64,000 nt of DNA from Homarus americanus (taxonomy: Eukaryota; Arthropoda; Malacostraca; Decapoda; Nephropidae): contig NW_024725520.1 of assembly GCF_018991925.1 (NCBI RefSeq), positions 855,001 to 919,000 on the forward strand, given 5' to 3'. Below are positions 32,795 through 42,786 of this stretch, one piece after another (position 1 is the stretch's first letter; each line of letters starts with the position of its first letter). The notes below the pieces were generated by a model that made no database searches, was not told the origin of the DNA, and saw only the letters and a program-made list of their open reading frames with translations. Made by a program: the position numbers and the translations under genes.

Positions 32795-32980
32795 CCCCCT
32801 CCCATGCAGTTTGTTTCACTAAAGGTAGGTTCTTAATTAATCCCTAAATCAGCCACAGTGGATAATTTGGATAATCAATTAATTATCATACCTGAATTAT
32901 CACCTATTTAAGACCTTACGAGGCTTGGGCATAACAAAATTGGTACAGGGAGAAATAATTTTGTGCTTCATAATGTTGAC

Positions 32981-33022
32981 TATCTATCTATCTATCTATC
33001 TATCTGTCTATCTATCTATCTA

Positions 33023-33071
<49 letters not shown>
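32981..33071. repeat. (CTAT)n(CTGT)n compound microsatellite
   Basis: CTAT tetramers switch to CTGT tetramers at about 33021 after a single CTGT intrusion at 33005. Confidence 0.97.
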
Positions 33072-33192
33072 TTTAATTTTTGGAACTGCAATTACTGTAT
33101 ATTCAATAATTTGTGATCATGTGCGAGTTAAGTCATCGTACTGAGGAATTAAGTCATCAAATATTAGTTTTTTTTATTTCTTATTAATGTTG

Positions 33193-33284
<92 letters not shown>

Positions 33285-33349
33285 TAATATTAAGGTAAAT
33301 AAATGGTGGCGAGGTGGCTATTGGGGGAGGCTGGAGGCCATTTAAAAAC

Positions 33350-33400
<51 letters not shown>
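33193..33400. repeat. (TTA)n(GTA)n and second (TAG)n
   Basis: TTA units at 33193-33236 pass directly into GTA units to 33284. After 65 bp of unique sequence a second TAG run occupies 33351-33400, in the same orientation. Confidence 0.96.
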
Positions 33401-33401
<1 letters not shown>

Positions 33402-33941
33402 TGTTGGTGTGTGTATAACAGTCGTGTATGTGAAGGGATTGAGACCTTGTTAGCATATAGTCCATCATCACCTGTCCATTATAAAACATATCATGACCGT
33501 ACAGGTGTGACAAGTGTAGCCTTCTGTACCTATTCTACCATCCATTTTCTGTTCTCTCTTAACTTCCCTTGTTATTGTGTTCTTTGATGTTTACCTTTTT
33601 ATCATCATTTGTTCTCTGCCTCTACGGTATATTCTCTCTCTCTCTCTCTCTCTTTTTTTTTTTTTTCTCTCATTTACTCGAGACTCTGTTTATCTTGTTT
33701 GTTGTTATTGTTGTCAGATATTTTGTCTGTTTATGTGTACACGATCACACAATAACAACAACAACGCGCACCCACACACACGCTGATTGGTTAACGAGAG
33801 TCACAGGTTTTGTGGTGTCAAGGTTAATATTATCGTAGTTACTCTCCTGACCGCCTGGCCGGGTGTGTGAGTGCTGCATGTTCAGGCCTCACCATCTCCG
33901 GCTGCCTGTTGTGATACTTAGCCTCAGCAACTTATATCAGG
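33401..33941. other. Unique spacer with (TC)n
   Basis: Mostly non-repetitive; (TC)n plus T run at 33631-33666. A GATTGG (inverted CCAAT) lies at 33784. No gene is recognised. Confidence 0.6.
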
Positions 33942-34115
33942 CAGTGTGTCTCAGGCAGTGTGTCTCAGGCATCGAGGTACAGGAAGTTTCTCTCAGGCAT
34001 CAAGATACGGGAAGCTTCTCTCAGGCATCAAGGTGGGAAGCTTCTCTCAGGCATCAGAATGGGAAGCTTCTCTCAGGCATCAAGATACGGGAAGCTTCTC
34101 TCAGGCATCGAGGTA
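33942..34115. repeat. 28-bp minisatellite CTCAGGCATCAAGATACGGG
   Basis: About six copies of CTCAGGCATCAAGATACGGG plus AAGCTTCT, with a shortened 23-24 bp variant (AAGGTGGG). Open frames cross it but the sequence is simply the repeat in translation. Confidence 0.95.
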
Positions 34116-34187
34116 GGCGCTTGTTTAGGGCATCATGTTCTTGGGTCCCAGATACCAGTGTAGGCCATAGATCTTGATGATTCGGCA

Positions 34188-34365
34188 TCCCAGCTAATAT
34201 CACCTGAAGATAAAGGTTAGGTTAGATTAAGTTCGGTCGGTATGGGTTAGGTTAAGTTAGGTCAGCCATAAGGGGGTTAATCTTCAGATGAAATAAAGTG
34301 GGGGTGTGTAACCTTTAGGTGAAATAAGCTGGAGTGTGTAAATCATCAAGTGAAATAAGGTGAGG
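34188..34365 (+). mobile_element. TTAGG-cored dispersed element, inverted pair
   Basis: Left end CCCAGCTAATATCACCTGAA plus GATAA, core GGTTAGGTTAGATTAAG and GGTTAGGTTAAGTTAGG, then GGGGTTAATCTTCAGATGAA plus ATAAAG. The two ends are reverse complements (TIR-like) about 60 bp apart. Two further tandem end units follow (TTTAGGTGAAATAAGCTGG at 34316; ATCATCAAGTGAAATAAGG at 34340). No protein is encoded. Confidence 0.72.
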
Positions 34366-34652
34366 TCAGGTGAGGCCTTTACCTGTGTCGTAAATATAGT
34401 AAAAAGTGTTTGTGTTTAACTTTGCAATATTTGGGTCAAGAATGTATTTGAATTTGTGAGTGTGTTGCACGGGAGGCCATGAATAACGTCTCATGGTCCA
34501 GTAATTCGTGGCCCTGGTTCTCATGGTCCAGTGGCTGAAGTCCATGAAGTGAAAATTGTGTAATGTGTTTCAGTAAAATGTATATACTGTGTTGAGCGGA
34601 GACAGAGGTAATATAATTCAGTAAAATATATATATACTGGGCTGAACTTAAT

Positions 34653-34655
<3 letters not shown>
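34366..34655. other. Unique spacer with two direct repeats
   Basis: TCTCATGGTCCAGT occurs at 34490 and 34520. TTCAGTAAAATGTATATACT at 34569 recurs as TTCAGTAAAATATATATATA at 34617, followed in both by GTGTTGAG/GGGCTGAA. These are small duplications of about 30 and 49 bp. No gene. Confidence 0.65.

Positions 34656-34702
<47 letters not shown>
34656..34702. repeat. (CA)n microsatellite
   Basis: Pure CA run of about 23 units. Confidence 0.98.
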
Positions 34703-34705
<3 letters not shown>

Positions 34706-34989
34706 ATACAATACTAAATTAATATATTCAAAAGGTTAATTGTATTCCAGGGAGATTTAATGAATAGCAGAGTGAAGTGCGGCAGACAGGTGAGATGGTG
34801 GACTGTAAATAATGTAATTGTTATACCTGATACAACAACACCATACCACTGCACAGGTATGCTCGGTTACCTGTTGTACACTAATGAAGGAGTTTGGGGG
34901 CTTATTAGAAGTAGAGCCTATTAGGAGTCTTACGCATTAGGCTTGGAGGTTATCTGGACTGAGACTCACTAGGACTCGGTATACAAACA

Positions 34990-35270
34990 ATATAAAGTTG
35001 GCCACAGGTGGAGTGTATGTGTGGCCTCTCCGAAAATGTGGCCAACAATATACAGTTGGCCACAGGTATATTGTGTGTGTGTGTGTGTGTGTCCTCTCCG
35101 AAAATGTGGCCAGCAATATATTTTTGGGGGGTTATATTTTTACTCTGGATTTGTGGTAAGCGATATGATAGGTGTAATATATGTAAGGAAGGTTCAGTAT
35201 GATTTCTACCCTGTCACATGCTCTGTAAGGCCACCGACGGGTGAAACACTACACCTGTGGCCAACTGTAC
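34990..35270. mobile_element. Direct plus inverted GTTGGCCACAGGT copies
   Basis: AGTTGGCCACAGGT at 34996 and again at 35054 (period 58), both followed by CCTCTCCGAAAATGTGGCCA; the second copy has a GT microsatellite grown between. The reverse complement ACACCTGTGGCCAACTGTAC lies at about 35250, so the block has inverted ends. GTTGGCCACAGGTAAATC also occurs at 59037. It is probably a small fold-back element with an internal duplication. Confidence 0.6.
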
Positions 35271-35640
35271 ATAGAGAGTCCAGGTATATAAACAATTATT
35301 TATCTAGACAACGCAGGTATATTAATAAACAAGTAATTATATGAAGAATAATTCGGGGTTTTTATGTTGAATTTTATCAACTTTCCGTAAAAAATATTAA
35401 ACATTTATTTTCTTAGCTTTACAATATTATTAAATCGTAAACATTAATAGTCGAAAATTTAATGTATATTATTCTTAAAAAAAATCATGTTTTTTTCTGA
35501 TTGTTATAAAAATATTCAGTTTGAGGTAAAAATCTCTCGTGTGTTTTTTCTGTGTTTTTTTCACTGCTATTCAATAAACTCCGACTAATTTAATTTATAT
35601 ATTAGTTGTATAATGAACACATGTTGGATAATGTGTCTTA
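35271..35640. other. AT-rich spacer
   Basis: Strongly AT-rich sequence with A and T runs; no repeat, gene or RNA recognised. Confidence 0.65.
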
Positions 35641-36465
35641 GAGAGATACAGGGCCATGGTGAGGGATACAGGGCCATGGTGAGGATACGAGCCATGGTGG
35701 GGATACAGGGCCATGGTGAGGGATACAGGGCCATGGTGAGGGATACAGGGCCATGCTGAGATACAGGGCCATGGTGAAACAGGGCCATGCTGAGGGACTC
35801 AGGGCCATGGTGGGGATACAGGGCCATGGTGAGGGATACAGGGCCATGGTGAGGGATACAGGGCCATGGTGAGGATACAGGGCCATGGTGTGGGATACAG
35901 GGCCATGGTGAGGGATACAGGGCCATGGTGAGGGATACAAGGGCCATGGTGTGGGATACAGGGCCATGGTGAGGGATACAGGGCATGATTGGGGATACGG
36001 GGCCATGGTGTGGGATACAGGGCCATGGTGGGGATACAGGGCCATGGTGGAGGATACAGGGCCATGGTGTGGGATACAGGGCCATGGTGGGGATACAGGG
36101 CCATGGTGAGGGATCTGGGGCCATGGTGAGGGATACAGGGCCATGGTGTGGGATACAGGGCCATGGTGAGGATACAGGGCCATGGTGAGGGATCCAGGGC
36201 CATGGTGAGGAATACAGGGCCATGGTGAGGGATACAGGGCCATGGTGAGGGATACAGGGCCATGGTGAGAATACAGGGGCCATGGTGAGGATACAGGGCC
36301 ATGGTGGAGGGATACAGGGCCATGGTGAATCAGGGCCATGGGTGGGGATACAGGGCCATGGTGAGGGATACAGGGCCATGCTGAGATGGGGCCATGGTGA
36401 GGGATACAGGGCCATGCTGGGGATACAGAGGCCCATGGTGAGGGATGGGGCCATGGTGAGGAGAT
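35641..36465. repeat. 20-bp minisatellite GGATACAGGGCCATGGTGAG
   Basis: About 41 copies; GTGAG alternates with GTGGG, GTGTG and CTGAG. Units of 18-21 bp are mixed with the 20-bp ones. The 290-400 codon minus frames (HHGPVSLTMALYP pattern) are translations of the repeat and switch frame at indels. Confidence 0.97.
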
Positions 36466-36800
36466 ACCTCCCTCCCTTCCCTCCTCTACCCTACCCTCCC
36501 TCCCTCCTTCCCTCCCTCCTCCCTTCCCTCCCCTTCCTCCCTCCTTCCTCCCTCCTCCCTCCTCCCTCCCTCCCTCCCTCCCTCCCTCCCTCCCTCCCTC
36601 CCTCCCTCCCCTTCCTTCCTTCCTTCCTTCCTTCCTTCCTTCCTTCTCCTCCTCTACCCTCCCTCCCTCCCCTACCCTCCCTCCCTCCCTCCCTTCCCTC
36701 CCTTCCCTTCCTCCCTCCCCTACCCTCCCTTCCCTCCCTTCCCTCCCTTCCCTCCCTCCCTCCCTCCCACCCTCCCTCCTTCCTCCCCCCTCCCTCTCAA
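36466..36800. repeat. (CCCT)n/(CCTT)n homopyrimidine tract
   Basis: CCCT tetramers at about 36565-36610, CCTT tetramers at about 36610-36645, and mixed CCCTTCC sequence around them. Confidence 0.96.
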
Positions 36801-37213
36801 ACAACACAACACCCCAAACGGCACAACAGAGACTCACTCAAGACATTAACCTTACCTACATACGGTCACTTAACTCCAATTAGGGTACACAATTAACTTC
36901 CACGATCTCTCTAACCAATCAGTACCTTAATGTTGTCCTCTTAACTGGTGATGGACGTAATGAAGTTAGTGTAACTCTCTCGTGTTTCGGAGTTGTTCGA
37001 GTATTAGGTCTTATAACTTAATCCATCCAGTTAGGTACATTCTCATATTATCTTCGGTTAAGAGGTTGGTTTAGCGTATAGGATCTTTTGAGACTATTAA
37101 TTTAGGTTAAGATATTCAAGGCTAAGTTATATGGTCTCTGTAAAGCTCTCTGTCATTAACCTGAGAATATAAAACACACAGGTGAGCCGCTTTAATGACA
37201 CCTGCGGCTCCAG

Positions 37214-37218
<5 letters not shown>
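36801..37218. other. Unique spacer
   Basis: Non-repetitive AT-leaning sequence. No gene is recognised. Confidence 0.6.

Positions 37219-37269
<51 letters not shown>
37219..37269. repeat. (GA)n microsatellite
   Basis: Pure GA run of about 25 units. Confidence 0.98.
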
Positions 37270-37273
<4 letters not shown>

Positions 37274-37470
37274 AGAAGGGTATTAGCCAGTAGGAGGGAC
37301 AGAGAGAAAAGGAGAATGGGAGAAGTTTTAACATGATGAAACAAGTTAAGTTCAGGCCAACAATAACACGGCTCTCTCCTCCCCTCCGCCTCCACCTTAG
37401 TTTCTCTTCTACGGGTTTATAGCGGCAGTAAAGTGTTGAAGGAGAAGGTACACCACCACCACGCCTTAAC

Positions 37471-37766
37471 TGTACACCCTTACCTGTACACCCTTACCTG
37501 TACACCCCTTACCTGTACACCCTTACCTGTACACCTTTACCTGTACTCCTTTCCTGTACACCCTTACCTGTACTCCCTTTCCTGTACACCTTACCTGTAC
37601 ACCCTTACCTGTACACCTTACCTGTACACCCTTACCTGTACACCTTACCTGTACACCCCTACCTGTACACCCTTACCTGTACACCCTTGCACATCCCTAC
37701 CAGTATACCCTTACCTGTACACACATTACCTGTACACACCTTACCTGTACAATCTTACCTTACCTG
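37471..37766. repeat. 14-bp minisatellite TGTACACCCTTACC
   Basis: About 21 copies of 13-15 bp. TGTACA is itself a palindrome, so it recurs as a self-complementary site in nearly every unit. Right-hand copies are more divergent. Confidence 0.96.
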
Positions 37767-37914
37767 AAGGGGGTGAGGAGGGGGGGGGGGAGTCGACTCG
37801 GTACACAGCATCTAAGGAGAACAGGGAGAACTACCAGAGAAGGAGATAATTGGAGAATAATGATGGGTAGATGAGAGAAGGTAGAGGATAATGATGGGTA
37901 GATGAGAGGTTAGG
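37767..37914. other. Spacer with 35-bp duplication
   Basis: GGATAATGATGGGTAGATGA recurs about 37 bp apart (37855-37910), purine-rich. No gene. Confidence 0.7.
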
Positions 37915-38030
37915 TGTGGTTAGATTAGGTTAGGTCAGGTTAGGTTAGGTTAGGTTAGGTTAGGTTAGGTCAGGTCAGGTCAGGTTAGGCGAGGTTATTA
38001 TATTAGGTTAGGTTAGGTTAGGTTGATACA
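37915..38030 (+). repeat. Interstitial TTAGG tract
   Basis: Contains about six consecutive perfect GTTAG units around 37937-37970, among the cleanest telomere-like runs in the window. CAGGTCAGGTCAGG variants follow. No end motif of the dispersed element is obvious. Confidence 0.9.
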
Positions 38031-38169
38031 GTAAACCCACCACACAGCTAGGTCGATAATGTAAGCAGTGAGGCGTAAATCTATGGCTACGAGGAGAGAA
38101 GAAGCGACTTGTTATGATATGGTAATGTGTGAAGGAGAGGACCTGAAAAAAATTGTAGATTACTCATGT

Positions 38170-38520
38170 ATGAATAATGATGATGTGAGGGTGAGAGAAA
38201 GAGAGAGGGGAGGAGAGAGAGGGGGTGAGGGAAGAGGGTGTTGAGGAGGAAAGGGAGTGGGGAGGAAGCTCAATGAAGGGGAAGAATTTTTAGGAGGAGG
38301 AAGGCGAAGGAGGGTTTGCCAAAGATCACAAAGGATTGGAGTAGTGAGGTTAGGTTAGGTTGGGGGGGATGAAGGGAGGTAGGGTGGGGAGAAGGGAGAA
38401 GAAGATGAGGGAAGAAGGAAGGAATGGAGACAGGGAAGGGGAGACCATGAGGTAGGGAGAGAAATATACGAAAGAAGGGAAGGAAAGGGCAGGGAGGTAG
38501 GTATACAGGGAGACAGAGAC
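38170..38520. other. Purine-rich spacer
   Basis: A/G-rich sequence with a short GGTTAGGTTAGGTTGG patch at 38347. No gene is recognised. Confidence 0.65.
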
Positions 38521-38610
38521 GGAGGAAGAGAGACAAAGGGAGAGAGGAGAGGAGGAAGAGAGACAAAGGGAGAGAGGAGAGGAGGAAGAGAGACAAAGGG
38601 AGAGAGGAGA
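38521..38610. repeat. Exact 30-bp triplication
   Basis: GGAGGAAGAGAGACAAAGGG plus AGAGAGGAGA is repeated three times with no mismatch. The period is a multiple of three, so frames stay open through it. Confidence 0.98.
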
Positions 38611-38689
38611 GGGTAGACAATGATAGGAACAAGAGCAGGATGACCGGACACCAGTAGTTAAAGTGGCGGAGATGGGACTAAGGGGTAAT

Positions 38690-39000
38690 CTAGAGGTGCT
38701 TTATGGCCTCTTGGTGGTCCCTAGTGGCCCCGTGGTGGTCCTGGTGTGGTGGTGGAGGCGTCCCGGTCCACACTCACCACCTCCCCGGGAACACCCCTGC
38801 ATGACAGATGAGACGGATAGGCCTATGGTGTAGTCTTTCTTTTATCTTCTACTGCATGACAGATGAGTTGCATAGGCCTACAACCTCTCGCACCTGCTTG
38901 CTCGCTTCTTGGGTGACGTATTGGAGAGATCCTTAGGCCTATGCTGTTTATTATATGCAAGTTGACGTGTGGTAGAGATTACTTGGTAAACTGGATCATT
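38690..39000. other. Spacer with GCATGACAGATGAG direct repeat
   Basis: GCATGACAGATGAG occurs at about 38800 and 38854, each followed by ATAGGCCTA(T/C). A third TTAGGCCTATG lies at 38933. GTGGTGGTCC wording recurs at 38714-38750. No gene. Confidence 0.65.
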
Positions 39001-39002
39001 AT

Positions 39003-39385
39003 GTGGGCGTGACAGCTGCAGGTGGGCGTGACATATGCAGGTGGGCGTGACAGCTGCAGTGGGGCGTGACAGCTGCAGGTGGGTGTGACAGCTTCAGGTG
39101 GGTGTGACATCTGCATGGGGGCGTGACAGCTGCAGGTGGGTGTGACAGCTTCAGGTGGGTGTGACATCTGCATGGGGCGTGACAGCTGCAGGTGGGTGTG
39201 ACATCTGCATGGGGGCGTGACAGCTGCAGGTGGGTGTGACATCTGCAGATGGGCGTGACAGCTGCATGGGGGCGTGAGCTGCAGGTGGGCGTGACAGCTG
39301 CATAGGGGCGTGACAACTGCATGGGGGCGTGACAGTTACATGGGGGCGTGACAGCTGCAGGTGGGTGTGACAGCTGCAGGTGGAA
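39003..39385. repeat. 19-20 bp minisatellite GACAGCTGCAGGTGGGCGT
   Basis: About 19 copies. Variants replace GCTGCAGG with TCTGCATGG, GCTTCAGG or ACTGCATGG and GGGCGT with GGGTGT. Most copies carry the palindromic E-box CAGCTG, with overlapping CTGCAG. Confidence 0.95.
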
Positions 39386-39475
39386 GTAACAATGAGGTCC
39401 AGGTCCTAGGCATTCTTGAGCCTCTACCTGGTCACCTGTCATAAGCGTCACACCTGTAGATTAACCTATAAAGAT

Positions 39476-39476
<1 letters not shown>

Positions 39477-39511
<35 letters not shown>
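39477..39511. repeat. (CT)n microsatellite
   Basis: Pure CT run of about 17 units, next to C/T-rich spacer to about 39670. Confidence 0.97.
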
Positions 39512-39515
<4 letters not shown>

Positions 39516-39719
39516 ATTTATCGCTGGTGACTGGAGAGAATAATACCCTCATCTCTTTCTCCGTTCCCTCTTTTATTTAGTTCTTCCTATTCCATCTTTA
39601 TCCACCTCGCCCCCATTATTATCCTCCCCTTCCTCTCTCCCATCTTCATCTCCCACTTCCTATTCGTTTTGTGTTCTTCAGTATTTTCACTATATTGAGC
39701 TCTTTTATTGAACGGCTGT

Positions 39720-40215
39720 TGTGTGGTGGTGATGGTGGTAGTTATGGTGTGTGATGGTGGTAGTTATGTGTGGTGGTAGTTATGGTGTGTGATGGTGGTA
39801 GTTATGGGTGGTGTTAGTTATGGTGTGTGATGGTGGTAGTTATGTGTGTGGTGGTAGTTATGGTGTGTGATGGTGGTAGTTATGGTGTGTGATGGTGGTA
39901 GTTATGGTGTGTGATGGTTGGTAGTTATGGTGTGTGATGGAGGTAGTTATGGTGTGTGATGGTTGGTAGTTATGGGTGGTGGTAGTTATGGTGTGTGATG
40001 GTTGGTAGTTATGGTGTGTGATGGAGGTAGGTTATGGTGTGTGATGGTGGTAGTTATGGTGTGATGGTTGGTAGTTATAGTTGTGTGATGAAGGTGTTTT
40101 GTGTGATGGTTGGTAGTTATGGTGTGTGATGGTGGGTAGTTATGGTGTGTGATGGTTGGTAGTTATGGTGTGTGATGGAGGTGGGTTATGGTGTGTGTGA
40201 TGATGGTAGTTATGG
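39720..40215. repeat. 22-bp minisatellite GGTAGTTATGGTGTGTGATG
   Basis: About 23 copies; GGTGGT, GGTTGGT and GGAGGT variants precede AGTTATGG. Some units are shortened to about 15-18 bp. Confidence 0.95.
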
Positions 40216-40500
40216 CTGAGAGACATATCTCAGCTCTCTTTACCTGCCTAGGAAGCCCCATCTCTCAGCTCTCTGTACCCACCCTGAGAGAAGCCCTGTA
40301 GCCGTCACTAAAATGTCCAATTCTTGAAACCATCTCCTGGAGTGAGCGCGTGAGGATCCTCGGCAGACTGTGATTGGTCCCTCTCTCCCAGCCTCTCGTC
40401 TCCTGCCTCGGTGGGCGGCAGAGTGGCGGTGGTCGGGAGTCAAAGGACCAGCCGAGTACAATAAGACCTGGCCATTTTCTCTGTCGAATTATTTGTCGTA
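40216..40500. other. CpG-bearing unique block
   Basis: Balanced, CpG-containing sequence. ATATCTCAGCTCTCTTTACC and ATCTCTCAGCTCTCTGTACC (about 40226 and 40260) are a 33-bp duplication. GTGATTGGTCC (inverted CCAAT box) is at 40369. A minus frame of 73 codons (40461-40240) has no recognised domain. Confidence 0.35.
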
Positions 40501-40589
40501 AAATAATGTGATTTTTTTTTTCGTTTTAAATTGTGTTTTGTGGTGTGTGTTTTGGCTGTAGTGTGGATGAAGTTAGTGTTGAGTGTTAG

Positions 40590-40598
40590 AGACAGACC

Positions 40599-40650
<52 letters not shown>

Positions 40651-40655
40651 CAGAC
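40590..40655. repeat. (CAGA)n microsatellite
   Basis: About 15 CAGA tetramers with CCAGA interruptions at both ends. Confidence 0.97.
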
Positions 40656-40778
40656 AGACATATATTTACTCAGGAAAATTCATAAGATATTATTATTATC
40701 AAACTGTGTCTGGTTATTGACGTTGTTTATTTGTTTGTAATTTATTCATCAAGTTGTTGGTTTACCTGTACGAGTTTG

Positions 40779-41085
40779 GAAAGGAATTTGTTGAGAAGGA
40801 AGAGGAATAGAAGGAGGAGGAGGAGGAGCAGGAGGAAAAGAAAGGATAGGAAGATGAGGTGGAGGAGTGGAAGAGAGGGATAAGGAAGAGGAGGCGAAGG
40901 AGGAAGAGGAAGAAGGAGGAAGAGAAAACGAAGAAGGAAGAGGCGAAGGAGGAAGAGAAGACGAAGGAGGAAGAAGACAGAAGAAGAAGAATAGGCGAAG
41001 AAGGAAGAAACGATGAAGGAAGAGGCGAAGGAGGAAGAAGACGAAGGAGGAAGAAGAAGAGAAAGGAAGAGAAGACGAAAAGGGA
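40779..41085. repeat. Purine-rich GAAGGAGGAAGA tract
   Basis: Nearly pure A/G with AGACGAAGGAGGAAGA units of about 16-30 bp. Lys/Glu-rich and Ser/Phe-rich frames are artefacts. Confidence 0.93.
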
Positions 41086-41478
41086 GGTGAACTGCCGTGT
41101 GTTCTTACCTACAGTATACAGAACACAACCTGGTGACGTGTTTCTCCTCCCCCTCCCCCCATCCTCCACAAGACACCCACTCACCCTACCAGTCGTATGT
41201 GGCAGTTATCCCCCAGTCAGTCAGTCAGTCAGTCTTTTAATCTCAACGCGTAAAATCGAAAATACTCCTCCCATTTCCTTTTATATACAGTGATATAAAT
41301 GGTATTATATCATTGTTGTGTGGTAGAGTGAGTGTGTTGTGTATTGTGGAGAAAGGATTATATTTTTGTGGTTAGAATCGTGTTTGTTGGGTTGAATTCA
41401 GATGTGTATGTTGTAATTGGTTGTTTGGGTGGGGGGGGGTGGTATTTTGCGGGTAGTTGGGTTTGGTGTTAAAGAGCA
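41086..41478. other. Unique spacer with (AGTC)n
   Basis: Non-repetitive apart from an AGTC run (41213-41234) and a G run near 41430. Confidence 0.65.
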
Positions 41479-41592
41479 CCTGATGATTAGACCCCTTGAG
41501 TTTATTTCATGGGGTGATTACTTACCCGAATGCTGTCTGGAGGGTTAGGTTAGGTTATTTAATCTTAAGGTGAAATAAGCTTTTGAGTCTAA
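41479..41592 (+). mobile_element. TTAGG-cored dispersed element, inverted pair
   Basis: Left end GCACCTGATGATTAGACCCC plus TTGAGTTTATTTCA; core GGGTTAGGTTAGGTTA; right end TTTAATCTTAAGGTGAAATA plus AGC. The ends are in inverted orientation about 55 bp apart, a compact example of about 110 bp. Confidence 0.7.
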
Positions 41593-41599
41593 TTCAAGT

Positions 41600-41640
41600 G
41601 ATCTTTTTAATTATTTATTTATTTATTTATTTGGAGGGGG
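41600..41640. repeat. (TTTA)n microsatellite
   Basis: About six TTTA tetramers (41608-41632). Confidence 0.95.
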
Positions 41641-41644
41641 ACAC

Positions 41645-42030
41645 TTCCTATATGACTGTAACCTAAACCTAACCTAACCCCCTGGTAGCGACATACATGA
41701 TGGTTACACTAGCAGTAGTATACAGTAGTGGTCACCCAATAGGCCTCAGGTATGTACAGTGAGTGAGCTGATATTAGCAATTAATTTTATGATGCAATTA
41801 AACTTGACGACTTTATTTCAGTGATGATTGTGTCCGGCAAGTGGCGGACTAATTTCAAATATAGTTTTTTTTTTTAAATAATAACCTAACCTAACCTAAC
41901 CTAACCTAACCTATCGCTAGCCCCAACCCTAACGTACAACCTTCCCAAACTAACCTAACCTAATATAACCTTATCTGTCGCTAACCTAATCTAACCTAAC
42001 CTAACCTAACCTAACCTAACTGTACCACTT
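41645..42030 (-). repeat. Interstitial CCTAA tracts
   Basis: Short CCTAA runs at 41650-41690, then CCTAACCTAACC with five or six perfect units at about 41883-41912 and again at 41995-42020. Between them, CTATCGCTAAC and CCCTAACG variants. The TTAGG strand is the minus strand, opposite to the large tract at 42787-44105. Confidence 0.9.
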
Positions 42031-42110
42031 GCCAAACACTGCCTCCCTTCTGCTGTATTGAAGTTCAAGTATTTACCCTACTGCTAATGGCTTAGTGAAT
42101 CGTAACAAGA

Positions 42111-42735
42111 CCTCACCTGTTACCACAACCTCACCTGTTACCACAACCTCACCTGTTACCATAACCTCACCTGTTACCATAACCTCACCTGTTACCATAA
42201 CCTCACCTGTTACCATAACCTCACCTGTTACCACAACCTCACCTGTTACCATAACCTCACCTGTTACCACAACCTCACCTGTTACCATAACCTCACCTGT
42301 TACCCATAACCTCACCTGTTACCATAACCTCACCTGTTGCCATAACCCACCTGTTACCATAACCTCACCTGTTACCATAACCTCACCTGTTACCATAACC
42401 TCACCTGTTGCCATAACCTCACCTGTTGCCATAACCTCACCTGTTACCATAACCTCACCTGTTACCATAACCTCACCTGTTACCATAACCTCACCTGTTG
42501 CCATAACCTCACCTGTTACCATAACCTCACCTGTTACCATAACCTCACCTGTTACCATAACCTCACCTGTTACCATAACCTCACCTGTTACCATAACCTC
42601 ACCTGTTACCATAACCTCACCTGTTACCATAACCTCACCTGTTACTATAACCTCACTGTTACCACAACCTCACCTGTTACCACAACCTCACCTGTCACCA
42701 TAACCTCACCTGTTACCATAACCTCACCTGTTGCC
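42111..42735. repeat. 18-bp minisatellite CACCTGTTACCATAACCT
   Basis: About 35 copies, mostly identical; TTGCCATAA and TTACCACAA are the main variants. The period of 18 keeps Thr-Ser-Pro-Val-Thr-Ile hexapeptides open on + and a complementary repeat on minus, but two indels shift frame and no flanking coding sequence exists. Confidence 0.97.
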
Positions 42736-42786
42736 AAGACTCACCATTTACGCCATGTAATGATTTAAACTTACAATAGTAGTATC

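Noticed and set aside
34985..35118. Exon pair (frames of 64 and 107 codons)
   Set aside because: Both frames run over the duplicated GTTGGCCACAGGT element and its GT run.
35585..36837. Minus-strand frames of 289 and 399 codons with HHGPVSLTMALYP repeats
   Set aside because: They are translations of the 20-bp GGATACAGGGCCATGG array plus a GA-rich tract. Two overlapping frames show the same peptide, frames change at indels, and no non-repeat domain flanks them.
42095..42703. 202-codon TSPVTI repeat protein (antifreeze- or mucin-like)
   Set aside because: The 18-bp period alone keeps it open. Frame shifts occur near 42300 and 42345, there is no signal peptide or flanking coding sequence, and the reverse strand is equally open.
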